Positions 1 to 6,866 of a stretch of DNA of 16,841 bases are shown piece after piece. The notes under the pieces were generated by a model. It was not told the origin of the DNA. It saw only the letters and a program-made list of their open reading frames with translations, and did no database searches. The position numbers and the translations under genes were made by a program. Origin of the DNA: Woeseiaceae bacterium (GTDB lineage Bacteria; Pseudomonadota; Gammaproteobacteria; Steroidobacterales; Woeseiaceae); contig WTCH01000337.1 in assembly GCA_013138675.1 (NCBI GenBank), positions 1 through 16,841 on the forward strand, read 5' to 3'. Positions within the stretch are counted from its first letter, which is position 1. Each line of letters begins with the position of its first letter.

Positions 1-821
1 AGGACCGCATTCGCAGCAAGAATGACGCCGCCGAGTCTCGCGCCTTGCGCGGTAACAAATGCGAACGTGAACATCAGCGCCATCGTGCGAATGAACAGGT
101 GTGCGTTGATCGCAAAAAAAGCAGAATAAGCGCGCACATTGAAGAGTCGCGCGAGCGGCCAATGACCGTCGCGGTTGCGTAGTGCATGCACAGCGAACCC
201 GAGCCCTACGAACAAGCCGCTGTACTCGGCGATGACTGACGCGAGCGCAACGCCATCGACTTGCATGCCGAGTCCGATTACGAAAACCAGGTCCAGCACA
301 ATGTTAGTGATATTGATCGTAAGGAAAATTAGCAACGGAACGCGAGCGTTTTGCAGGCCGAGAAACCAGCCAATCAGCACAAAGTTGGCGAGAGTACCGG
401 GTGCGCTCCAGATGCGTATCGAGAAATAGACAAGTGCAGATTTCTCGACGTCGATCTCGGCACCGAAAAGAGGTATCGCCCATTCGCCGACCGGAATTTG
501 CAGGGCAAGAAGCACCAGACCAATGAGCACGGCAACGATGATGGCCTGGCCAAGAGCGACGCGCAGCCCGTCATTGTCATCCGCGCCGAAGCGCTGTGCC
601 GCGATACCTGTTGTGCCCATACGCAGGAAATTCATCCCTGTGTACAGGAATCCGAAGATCGTGCTGGCGATCGCAACCGCGCCCAGGTAGGTCGGGCTGT
701 CGAGGTGTCCGGTTACACCCGTGTCCACCATGCCAAGTAACGGCACGGATATATTGGACAGAATCATTGGCGCGGCGATGCGCCAAACGTCGCGATTCGC
801 AGGCAGGCGATGGGCGCTCAA
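1..821 (-). CDS. dinF: MATE-family efflux transporter, DinF type (3' end outside window)
   Basis: This is an inner-membrane multidrug/organic-cation antiporter of the MATE superfamily. Reading the minus strand from 821 gives an uninterrupted frame of 273 codons that runs off the left edge; DinF proteins are about 440-460 residues, so roughly 60% is present. The N-terminal part reads APMILSNISVPLLGMVDTG, then GHLDSPTYLGAVAI, FLRMGTTGIAAQRFG and GARLGG, which match E. coli DinF block by block as I remember it. The only start that suits the family length is TTG at 821, 17 residues before the conserved PMI; a stop lies in frame just upstream, and no good Shine-Dalgarno sequence is visible. It follows the glutaryl-CoA dehydrogenase stop by 7 bases, so it is probably the last gene of that unit. 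In E. coli dinF follows lexA; here it does not. Confidence 0.9.
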   Translation of the reverse strand, partial: MSAHRLPANRDVWRIAAPMILSNISVPLLGMVDTGVTGHLDSPTYLGAVAIASTIFGFLYTGMNFLRMGTTGIAAQRFGADDNDGLRVALGQAIIVAVLIGLVLLALQIPVGEWAIPLFGAEIDVEKSALVYFSIRIWSAPGTLANFVLIGWFLGLQNARVPLLIFLTINITNIVLDLVFVIGLGMQVDGVALASVIAEYSGLFVGLGFAVHALRNRDGHWPLARLFNVRAYSAFFAINAHLFIRTMALMFTFAFVTAQGARLGGVILAANAV

Positions 822-828
822 TCGCGCG

Positions 829-2007
829 TCACCCGAAGGCGTTGACGCCAGTCAACTCCTTGCCGATGACGAGCTGATGAACAGTCTCGGTACCTTCATA
901 GGTAATCACGCTTTCCAGGTTGAGCATGTGTCTCACTGGAACATACTCGGCGCTGATGCCGGCAGCGCCCAGAATATCGCGTGCGTCGCGTGCAATATCG
1001 ATGGCGGCACGGCAGTTATTCCATTTGGCCAGCGATACCTGTGACGGGCTGAGTTTGCCCTGGTCCTTGATACGCCCGAGGCGCAGCGACAACAACTGGG
1101 CCGTCGTAATGCGCCGCGCCATATCGGCGAGCCGTATCTGGATGGCCTGCGTATGGGAGATCGGCCGGTTAAACAGGACCCGGTCCTCTGAGTAACGAAG
1201 TGCTTCATCGAGGCAGGCCTGCGCGGCGCCGATGACGCCCCATGAAATGCCGTAGCGAGCCTGGGTCAGGCAGCTCAGCGGTCCTTTGAGCCCCGTAACA
1301 CCAGGTAAAACGCTGGAGTCGGGTACGCGGACGTTGTCAAGAAACAGTGCGGACGTTACCGACGCGCGCAGCGAGAATTTATTCTCGATTTCCTGCGTCG
1401 TGTACCCCGGTGTGTCCTTCTCAACGAGAAATCCCTTCACACCTTCTTCCGTCATTGCCCAGACAACGGCGACATCGGCAAGGCAACCGTTCGTAATCCA
1501 CATCTTCGCGCCGTTGATGACCCAGTCATCGCCATCGCGTTTTGCATGCGTTTTCATATTGCTCGGGTCGGATCCGCCATGCGGTTCGGTCAGACCGAAG
1601 CAACCGATAGCCTCGCCCCTCGCCATCGCCGGCAACCAACGGTCCTTCTGCTCGTCGGAACCGTAGGCATGAATCGGAAACATAACGAGGCTGCTTTGCA
1701 CCGACACAAAGCTTCTGAGGCCGCTGTCACCGCGCTCAAGTTCCTGACAGATCAGGCCGTAGCAGACGCTGTTGAGACCGGCACAGTCGTAGCCGTCGAT
1801 CGAACTGCCAAAAAGTCCCAGCTCCGCAACCTGCGGAATGAGCTCCTTCGGGAAGGTGTGTTGTTCAAAGGCCTCACGCATCAACGGGATGACCGCGTCA
1901 TCCACAAAGCGAGCGACAGTATCCTGCACCATGCCTTCTTCGTCGCTCAATTCCGAGCGAACGTCAAAGAGATCGAGTGGATCAAGTTTTGTGTTTTGTG
2001 TGTTCAA
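829..2007 (-). CDS. gcdH: Glutaryl-CoA dehydrogenase (acyl-CoA dehydrogenase family)
   Basis: This FAD enzyme oxidises and decarboxylates glutaryl-CoA to crotonyl-CoA in lysine/tryptophan catabolism, passing electrons to ETF. The evidence is the glutaryl-CoA dehydrogenase signature: DSGLRSFVSVQSSLV near residues 94-108 (its Arg corresponds to human Arg94), the FAD/substrate block FGLTEPHGGSD at about 137-147, KFSLRAS, and the catalytic base in TYEGTE (Glu371, human Glu370), ending in TGVNAF. Length is 392 residues from the TTG at 2007, which suits the family. That TTG overlaps the upstream gene's TGA (shared TTGA), the usual sign of translational coupling. An in-frame GTG at 2049 would add 14 residues and a 46-base overlap, so I prefer TTG. 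It lies between a DUF962 gene and dinF. No other genes of glutarate or lysine breakdown are in the window. Confidence 0.93.
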   Translation of the reverse strand: MNTQNTKLDPLDLFDVRSELSDEEGMVQDTVARFVDDAVIPLMREAFEQHTFPKELIPQVAELGLFGSSIDGYDCAGLNSVCYGLICQELERGDSGLRSFVSVQSSLVMFPIHAYGSDEQKDRWLPAMARGEAIGCFGLTEPHGGSDPSNMKTHAKRDGDDWVINGAKMWITNGCLADVAVVWAMTEEGVKGFLVEKDTPGYTTQEIENKFSLRASVTSALFLDNVRVPDSSVLPGVTGLKGPLSCLTQARYGISWGVIGAAQACLDEALRYSEDRVLFNRPISHTQAIQIRLADMARRITTAQLLSLRLGRIKDQGKLSPSQVSLAKWNNCRAAIDIARDARDILGAAGISAEYVPVRHMLNLESVITYEGTETVHQLVIGKELTGVNAFG

Positions 2008-2471
2008 AATGGGATTCCGATACGGCGATACAGGACCGACAGTAACCACGCCGGACCGATCATCACTAACTGAAGATCCTGTAATACGGGGCGCAGACTA
2101 CTCTCATTTCTGTGCCCCATCCAGAGGCCAATGATACCCCCGACCAACAGGCCGAGCGATACGGGCATGGGCGAAAAACCAGACCGTGCAAGCCACACCT
2201 GAATAGCTGCCACGCCGAGAATAAATGGCAACATTCCGATCGCCAGCGACACCGAAATAATGAAGTAATAAACGGCCGAGGCCATGAGAAACGCCGTGCC
2301 CCAGTTGAGCAATGGCGAGATCTCAAAGAACTCATCGGGAATGGGCAGGGTCCAGAGAATGCCGACGATGCCCAGCACAACCATCGGTACCGCGGCCCAA
2401 AATACGACCGGGTAGGTCAGGTTCTGGTGGGTATCCTCATACAATTTGAGCCAGCCGTCGGTTTCGGTCAT
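2004..2471 (-). CDS. Mpo1-like (DUF962) membrane protein
   Basis: This is a 155-residue polytopic membrane protein of the DUF962/Mpo1-like family (yeast Mpo1 is an ER Fe(II) dioxygenase that acts on 2-hydroxy fatty acids). Family marks are the N-terminal WLKLYEDTHQN (His15), the VPMVVLGIVGILWTLPIP hydrophobic stretch, GLWMGH (His120), and LQDLQLVMIGPAWLL at the C-terminus. Hydrophobic segments lie at about 21-43, 58-95 and 104-118. The position after the first membrane entry that usually carries a His (xHWxxVP) is Phe24 here, so one expected metal ligand may be missing. The ATG at 2471 has only a weak Shine-Dalgarno sequence. It is coupled to gcdH by a 4-base overlap. A role in lipid alpha-oxidation is inferred from the family only, and bacterial members are mostly uncharacterised. 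Confidence 0.82.
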   Translation of the reverse strand: MTETDGWLKLYEDTHQNLTYPVVFWAAVPMVVLGIVGILWTLPIPDEFFEISPLLNWGTAFLMASAVYYFIISVSLAIGMLPFILGVAAIQVWLARSGFSPMPVSLGLLVGGIIGLWMGHRNESSLRPVLQDLQLVMIGPAWLLSVLYRRIGIPF

Positions 2472-2504
2472 GGTGATTCTCGGCCTTTGGGTCGGCCATT
2501 CTAA

Positions 2505-2533
2505 CCGACATGGTCAGGCCGTCGACCTATAAT
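2505..2533 (+). promoter_or_regulatory. Sigma-70-like promoter sequence pointing towards the rpoH 3' end
   Basis: CCGACA at 2505-2510, a 17-base spacer, and a perfect TATAAT at 2528-2533 on the plus strand. Transcription would start near 2540 and run antisense through the rpoH terminator into rpoH. No plus-strand gene follows. It is either fortuitous or drives an antisense RNA. The spacing and the -10 are good; the -35 matches 4 of 6. Confidence 0.3.
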
Positions 2534-2555
2534 CGGCGCATCAAAGACCGATACC

Positions 2556-2591
2556 AAAAAAACAATGACGGCGGCTGGATCAGCTACCGTC
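2556..2591 (-). terminator. Rho-independent terminator after rpoH
   Basis: Read on the minus strand, a GC-rich hairpin (arms GACGG/CCGTC continued by GCTG/CAGC around a 3-base loop, with two unpaired or wobble positions) spans 2591-2567. It is followed by ATTG and seven T residues at 2562-2556. It begins 18 bases after the rpoH stop codon and separates rpoH from the DUF962-gcdH-dinF unit. Confidence 0.8.
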
Positions 2592-2608
2592 GCAAGACGT
2601 ACCGGTAA

Positions 2609-3472
2609 TTACGCCGCCATTGCCGTGCGCAGTTTCTTGATTGCGTTAGCTTCGATCTGGCGAATGCGTTCTGCGGACACACCGTATACATCTGCGAGTT
2701 GATGCAGCGTCTGTTTCTTCTCTGTGAGCCAGCGACTTTCGAGAATGTGGCGGCTGCGCTCATCGAGCGTGGTCATGGCTTCGCCCATGCGGTGAGTTGC
2801 ATCGTCATGCCAGTCCGTCTTCTCGACCTGAACTGCGGGATCGGCGTTCGGGCTCGGCAGGTAAGCCGCCGGTGTAAACGCTCGCTCGTCATCGGCATCG
2901 GGTGCGGGGTCGAAAATTGCGTCGCGGGCACTCAGGCGCCGCTCCATCTCGGTGACTTCTTTCGGCGTGACGCCAAGGTCCTTCGCTACAGCCTGCGTTT
3001 CGGCGTGTGACAGCCACGCGAGGCTCTTCTTGTTCTTGCGCAGGTTAAAAAACAGCTTGCGTTGCGCCTTGGTCGTCGCGACCTTAACGATGCGCCAGTT
3101 CTTCAAGACGAACTCGTGAATCTCGGCGCGAATCCAGTGAACCGCAAATGACACGAGTCGTACGCCGTAGTCGGGGTCGAATCGCTTGACGGCCTTCATG
3201 AGACCAACGTTGCCCTCCTGGATCAGGTCGCCGAGCGGCAATCCGTAGCCCATGTAACCCTTGGCAATGTGAACGACGAAACGCAGGTGTGCCATGACAA
3301 GCTCGCGCGCAGCATCGAGATCTTCTGCATCTCGATATAGGTTGGCGAGCGACTGCTCGTCTTCCTTACTGAGTACCGCGATCGAACCGACTGCATGGAT
3401 GTACGCATCCAGGCTGCCGACCGGACCGGCGATCATTAGCTCGTGATTCATTGCTGTAACTGCTGTCGTCAT
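2609..3472 (-). CDS. rpoH: RNA polymerase sigma-32 factor (heat-shock sigma)
   Basis: This cytoplasmic sigma factor directs RNA polymerase to heat-shock promoters (chaperones, proteases). From ATG 3472 it is 287 residues, close to E. coli sigma-32 (284). Visible are region 2 (AHLRFVVHIAKGY at about 61-73, GDLIQEGNVGLMKAVKRFDP at 81-100, FAVHWIRAEI at 109-118), the RpoH box QRKLFFNLR (about 137-145) that separates RpoH from other group 3 sigmas, and the region 4 helix-turn-helix (QLADVYGVSAERIRQIE, about 258-274). The start at 3472 is supported by GGGAGG six bases upstream and by family length; an in-frame ORF extends 30 codons further but would run through the CIRCE operator. It stands after ftsX as in E. 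coli, but with its own promoter-like sequence, operator and terminator. It is probably repressed by HrcA through the CIRCE element. Confidence 0.97.
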   Translation of the reverse strand: MTTAVTAMNHELMIAGPVGSLDAYIHAVGSIAVLSKEDEQSLANLYRDAEDLDAARELVMAHLRFVVHIAKGYMGYGLPLGDLIQEGNVGLMKAVKRFDPDYGVRLVSFAVHWIRAEIHEFVLKNWRIVKVATTKAQRKLFFNLRKNKKSLAWLSHAETQAVAKDLGVTPKEVTEMERRLSARDAIFDPAPDADDERAFTPAAYLPSPNADPAVQVEKTDWHDDATHRMGEAMTTLDERSRHILESRWLTEKKQTLHQLADVYGVSAERIRQIEANAIKKLRTAMAA

Positions 3473-3478
3473 TGATGA

Positions 3479-3484
3479 CCTCCC
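3479..3484 (-). promoter_or_regulatory. rpoH ribosome binding site
   Basis: GGGAGG on the minus strand, six bases before ATG 3472. It decides the rpoH start in favour of the 287-residue protein over the 30-codon upstream extension. Confidence 0.85.
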
Positions 3485-3501
3485 ATTTGCGAGCGCCAAT
3501 T

Positions 3502-3528
3502 TTAGCACTCGTCCGGTTAGAGTGCTAA
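3502..3528 (-). promoter_or_regulatory. CIRCE element (HrcA operator) in the rpoH leader
   Basis: A perfect inverted repeat TTAGCACTC - 9 bases - GAGTGCTAA, identical to the CIRCE consensus in both arms and in spacer length. CIRCE is bound by the repressor HrcA and is classically found before groESL and hrcA/dnaK operons. Here it lies 30 bases upstream of the rpoH ATG and just downstream of a promoter-like sequence, where a bound repressor would block initiation or early elongation. No groESL or hrcA gene is in the window, so rpoH is the only sensible target: ftsX ends at 3622 and is read towards it. Confidence 0.95.
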
Positions 3529-3541
3529 CAAAGGCAGAAGT

Positions 3542-3569
3542 TCCATAGAGAGAAGTGACCATAATTCAA
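3542..3569 (-). promoter_or_regulatory. Putative sigma-70 promoter of rpoH
   Basis: On the minus strand, TTGAAT (3569-3564), 16-base spacer, TATGGA (3547-3542). The predicted start near 3535 places CIRCE at about +7 to +33. The hexamers match the consensus only moderately, but position relative to CIRCE and to the ftsX terminator is what one would expect. Confidence 0.45.
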
Positions 3570-3600
3570 TAAAAACAATAACTTACAGCGAAAGCTATTG
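3568..3600 (-). terminator. Putative rho-independent terminator after ftsX
   Basis: On the minus strand, CAATAGCTT (3600-3592), a 7-base loop and AAGTTATTG (3584-3576) form a 9-bp stem including one G-T pair, followed by TTTTTATT (3575-3568). The stem is AT-rich, so the terminator is probably partial. It starts 21 bases after the ftsX stop, and its T tract abuts the rpoH -35 candidate. Confidence 0.6.
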
Positions 3601-3621
3601 TATGGATTATGTTCAATGAGG

Positions 3622-4587
3622 CTAGCGCGGCTCGATGCGTCGCATATGTCGTGCGGCGGCAAACCACGAGCCGACAAGCCCCAGCAGAACGCCGATGCCG
3701 AGTATGGCCAGGCTTTCGTCCAGCGACATTGCGACAACGGTGACGCCACTCTTGTAGAGGCCGGCCAGCCGCGCCGCTGGTTGTTCGAGCAGGAACAGAC
3801 CGTATTGCACGAGACCCAGCGCGAGCCCACCGCCGAAAAGGCCGTACCAGAATCCCGACCACAGAAACGGCCTGCGTACGAAAGCATTGCTCGCGCCAAT
3901 CAGCTTCGTGACTTCTATTTCTTCGCGGCGGTTCTGGATGTCGAGCCGAATCGTATTGCCAATGATCACGACAATAGCGACGCCGAGCAGTGACGCACCG
4001 ATGACAATCGCCTGCCTGACTATGTCGAGGATCGCATGGAAGCGCTGTACCCATTCGGTATCCACCTGTACAAGATCGGACTCGGGCAGGTTGGCAAGTT
4101 CTTCCTGCAGCAGGATCATTGACTGGCTCGTGTTCGCAGGGCCGGGGCGCACGACGAGCGTGTGAGGCAACGGGTTGTCAGACAACTGATCAAGGGCCGC
4201 ACCGAATCCGGATTGCTCCTTGAAATCTTCAAGCGCATCGCTCGCAGTGATCAGTTGCACGGTCTCGACATCGGCTCGTTGCTCTATAAGCCGCGCGAGA
4301 CCCTCTGCTTCGCTTTCAGTTATAGCGCGCTTGAGGTAGATCGAAAAGTCGAGTGCATTGTCCCAGCCCTCGCTGACCGCGCGGGCATTCTTGACGACAA
4401 GATTGAGCGCAGCAGGAATCGCGAGCGTGACCGCGATCACGAGGATGATCATCAGGCTTGCGAACGGTTGTCGGAACAGGCGCCCGAGTGAGCCAATCGA
4501 CGTGCTGATATGGCGCAGGAACCAGATCGATATCGGACCTGAAGAACGGACGGGCGCGACAGCATCAGAGTGGCGGGTCACTGCCAT
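3622..4587 (-). CDS. ftsX: Cell-division membrane protein FtsX
   Basis: This is the integral-membrane partner of FtsE. The FtsEX complex sits at the divisome, activates periplasmic murein hydrolases through EnvC-type partners, and regulates constriction. The protein has 321 residues with the FtsX layout: cytoplasmic N-terminus, TM1 at about 44-64, a periplasmic domain at about 67-185 (DFSIYLK, then VQLITASDALEDFKEQSGFG and NPLPHTLVV), TM2 at about 190-212, the cytoplasmic coupling segment with RREEIEVTKLIGASNAFVRRPF (about 220-241), TM3 at about 243-266 and TM4 at about 291-312. Its start overlaps the end of ftsE by 10 bases, indicating translational coupling. Order ftsY-ftsE-ftsX-rpoH is as in E. 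coli. Confidence 0.97.
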   Translation of the reverse strand: MAVTRHSDAVAPVRSSGPISIWFLRHISTSIGSLGRLFRQPFASLMIILVIAVTLAIPAALNLVVKNARAVSEGWDNALDFSIYLKRAITESEAEGLARLIEQRADVETVQLITASDALEDFKEQSGFGAALDQLSDNPLPHTLVVRPGPANTSQSMILLQEELANLPESDLVQVDTEWVQRFHAILDIVRQAIVIGASLLGVAIVVIIGNTIRLDIQNRREEIEVTKLIGASNAFVRRPFLWSGFWYGLFGGGLALGLVQYGLFLLEQPAARLAGLYKSGVTVVAMSLDESLAILGIGVLLGLVGSWFAAARHMRRIEPR

Positions 4588-5261
4588 GCGAGATCCTCCT
4601 CCTCGCGCTCAACGAGCTTGCCGGCATCGAGCTCGATGCGCGAACAGCCCATGCGATCGATCAGCGAAATATCGTGGCTCGCGATCAGCAGCGTCACACC
4701 GACTTCATTGAAGCGACGAAAGATTCGCATGACCTCGAGCGACAAATCCGGATCGAGATTTCCGGTCGGCTCGTCGGCGATGAGTAGCTTTGGTCGCGTG
4801 ACAATTGCGCGCGCAATGCCGACTCGCTGTTGTTCACCGGCCGACATGGTTTCCGGGTTCTGCTTTTCCTTGTGCAGCAGTCCAACCTGGTCCAGCGCCG
4901 CGCGAACGCGCCGGCTCGCATCACGATGACCAACGCCTGCGATAACGAGCGGCAAAGCAACGTTGTCGGATACCGGCCGATCGTAGAGCAGCTTGTGATC
5001 CTGGAAGACCATGCCTATCTGTCGCCGGTACGCGGGAATCTTGCGCCGCTTAACGCGCCGCGTGTTCTGTCCGTCGACAATAACCTGCCCACTCGTTGGG
5101 CGCTCGATCAGGGCGATAAGGCGCAGCAAGGTACTTTTCCCTGCACCCGAATGTCCGGTGATGAACAGCATCTCGCCCTTATCGACAGACAGCGTCAGGC
5201 CGGACAATGCCTCCTGTCCACCAGGGAAACGTTTCGTTACGTCATCGAGCTGAATCATCAT
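4578..5261 (-). CDS. ftsE: Cell-division ATP-binding protein FtsE
   Basis: This cytoplasmic ABC-type ATPase works with FtsX at the division septum. It is a 227-residue single nucleotide-binding domain: Walker A GHSGAGKS (36-43), Q-loop MVFQDHKLL (84-92), signature MSAGEQQRVGIARAI (139-153), Walker B LLIADEPTGNLD (159-170) and H-loop His196. The signature carries Ala where many ABC proteins have the first Gly of SGG, a tolerated variation. The start codon overlaps the ftsY stop by four bases (ATGA), and ftsX overlaps its own end by 10 bases, so ftsY, ftsE and ftsX are co-translated. Confidence 0.98.
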   Translation of the reverse strand: MMIQLDDVTKRFPGGQEALSGLTLSVDKGEMLFITGHSGAGKSTLLRLIALIERPTSGQVIVDGQNTRRVKRRKIPAYRRQIGMVFQDHKLLYDRPVSDNVALPLVIAGVGHRDASRRVRAALDQVGLLHKEKQNPETMSAGEQQRVGIARAIVTRPKLLIADEPTGNLDPDLSLEVMRIFRRFNEVGVTLLIASHDISLIDRMGCSRIELDAGKLVEREEEDLAWQ

Positions 5262-6214
5262 GACTGGCCACTCGCAAGCAACGCATCGACAAACTCGCTT
5301 GCCGAAAACGCCTGCATGTCTTCCGCGGACTCGCCAATTCCAATGAAGCGCACGGGCAGCTGCAACTGGTTGGCGATAGCGAGCAGGATACCGCCTTTGG
5401 CGCTGCCATCGAGCTTGGTCACGGTAATTCCCGTCAGGCCAAGTGCTTCATGAAACTTCTCTGCCTGGACCAGTGCGTTCTGGCCCTGGCTCGCATCGAG
5501 CACGAGCATGATCTCGTGCGGCGCGGTTTCGTCTCGCCGTGCCATGACATGCCGGACTTTTGTCAACTCGTCCATCAGGCCTTGCTGATTCTGCAGGCGG
5601 CCCGCTGTGTCTGCGAGCAGGACATCGATGTCGCGTGCCCTGGCCGCCTCCCAGGCGTCAAAGATGACCGCTGCCGGATCAGCACCGGACTGTTGAGAAA
5701 CGACAGGAACGTCATTGCGCTCGCCCCAGACCTGCAATTGCTCGACAGCTGCTGCGCGAAACGTATCACCCGCCGCGAGCATGACCGAAAGGCCCTGGTC
5801 TTTAAAACGACGCGCCAGTTTGCCAATGGTTGTGGTCTTGCCCGCGCCATTCACACCAACCATCAGAATGACGAACGGTCTATGTTGCTCGTTGATTTCC
5901 AGTGGCACTGCGACGGGCTCGAGAATTGAGGTTAACGAGCGGTGCAGGCCGGCACGCAGTGCATCGACGTCTGCGAGCTCCTTGCGGGCGAGACTGCCCT
6001 GCAAGTCTTCAATGATGCGTGCCGTCGTTTCAATACCAACATCTGCCATAACAAGCTCTGCTTCAAGCTCGTCGAGAACGTCTTCGTCGATCTTGCCGCC
6101 GGGCGCGAGGTTAGCGAGGTCGTAGGTCAGCCAGCTGCCACCGCGATTGAGGCGTGCACGCAGCTTCTTTATGAATCCCTGGCGTGGTTCCTTATTCTCC
6201 TTTTTGGCAAACAT
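5258..6214 (-). CDS. ftsY: Signal recognition particle receptor FtsY
   Basis: This GTPase receptor docks SRP-ribosome complexes at the inner membrane for co-translational insertion of membrane proteins. It has 318 residues: a short basic N-terminus (FIKKLRARLNR, about 14-24) that may serve as the membrane-targeting helix, the N domain (KIDEDVLDELEAELVMADVGIE, about 41-62), and the G domain with GVNGAGKTT (120-128), DTFRAAAVEQL (150-160), DTAGR (202-206), TKLDGSAKGG (266-275) and GIGE (292-295). It lacks the long acidic A domain of E. coli FtsY (497 residues), as is common outside the enterics. ATG 6214 is preceded by an AGGTGA Shine-Dalgarno-like sequence. It is the first gene of the ftsYEX unit and diverges from rsmD across 59 bases. 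Confidence 0.98.
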   Translation of the reverse strand: MFAKKENKEPRQGFIKKLRARLNRGGSWLTYDLANLAPGGKIDEDVLDELEAELVMADVGIETTARIIEDLQGSLARKELADVDALRAGLHRSLTSILEPVAVPLEINEQHRPFVILMVGVNGAGKTTTIGKLARRFKDQGLSVMLAAGDTFRAAAVEQLQVWGERNDVPVVSQQSGADPAAVIFDAWEAARARDIDVLLADTAGRLQNQQGLMDELTKVRHVMARRDETAPHEIMLVLDASQGQNALVQAEKFHEALGLTGITVTKLDGSAKGGILLAIANQLQLPVRFIGIGESAEDMQAFSASEFVDALLASGQS

Positions 6215-6273
6215 CGCTATTTGTCGTCACCTGTTGGGTCACTTGTCGGCGGTGAATCGCCTAAACTGTCCGG

Positions 6274-6855
6274 GTGGCATCATCGAAGAAAAAACCCCGG
6301 CCGGGACGGCTGCGTATTGTAGCGGGAAAATGGCGGAGTCGTCTGTTGGATATAGCGGATGTACCCGGTTTGCGGCCGACATCGGAGCGCATACGCGAGA
6401 CGCTCTTCAACTGGCTGTCGCCGACCATTCCCGGTGCCCGTTGCCTTGATCTGTTTGCAGGGACCGGGGCGCTGGGGCTCGAAGCGCTGTCGCGCGGCGC
6501 GGGCGATGTCGTGTTTGTCGAAAAGTCTCCGGTCGCAGCCAAAGTACTTCGTGACAATGTACAGGTGCTCGATGCATCAACCGCTGATGTGCGGCAGGCC
6601 AACGCGCTCGCATTCCTTGAGGCGCCGGCCGGCAAAAAATTCGATATCGTGTTTCTCGACCCGCCATTTGCCGCGGATATGCTTGGCGATTTGTGTAGAC
6701 TCCTCGATGAGGCGTCCGTGCTCTGTAGCGGCGCCCTGGTCTACCTCGAAGAAGACCGGGCGCGGCCGGAGACAGACCTGCCGCGAGGCTGGCGCATCCT
6801 GAAGTCGAAGACCGCTGGAAATGTACGATACTCACTTGCGCAGGTTGATCAATGA
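6274..6855 (+). CDS. rsmD: 16S rRNA (guanine-966-N2)-methyltransferase RsmD
   Basis: This enzyme methylates G966 of 16S rRNA in the small ribosomal subunit using S-adenosylmethionine. It has 193 residues with a Rossmann-fold methyltransferase core: GRLRIVAGKWRSRLL near the N-terminus (11-25), LRPTSERIRETLFNWL (33-48), SAM motif I CLDLFAGTGALGLEALSRGA (57-76), an acidic ribose-binding position in VFVEKSP (80-86), and the catalytic DPPF motif (129-132). The start is GTG 6274; no Shine-Dalgarno sequence is visible, and TAAACT lies six bases before it, so a leaderless message is possible. It diverges from ftsY as in E. coli and is followed by coaD after 11 bases. Confidence 0.96.
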   Translation: MASSKKKPRPGRLRIVAGKWRSRLLDIADVPGLRPTSERIRETLFNWLSPTIPGARCLDLFAGTGALGLEALSRGAGDVVFVEKSPVAAKVLRDNVQVLDASTADVRQANALAFLEAPAGKKFDIVFLDPPFAADMLGDLCRLLDEASVLCSGALVYLEEDRARPETDLPRGWRILKSKTAGNVRYSLAQVDQ

Positions 6856-6866
6856 GGAGCGAATAG

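Noticed and set aside
1546..2073. 175-codon open frame on the plus strand
   Set aside because: Antisense to glutaryl-CoA dehydrogenase, with no family similarity.
2566..2706. 46-codon plus-strand open frame starting ATG 2566 downstream of the TATAAT
   Set aside because: It overlaps the rpoH terminator and 3' end on the other strand, has no ribosome site, and reads as random basic/Ala-rich sequence.
3473..3562. 30-codon N-terminal extension of rpoH
   Set aside because: It would translate through the CIRCE operator and lacks a ribosome site; ATG 3472 has GGGAGG and gives the normal RpoH length.
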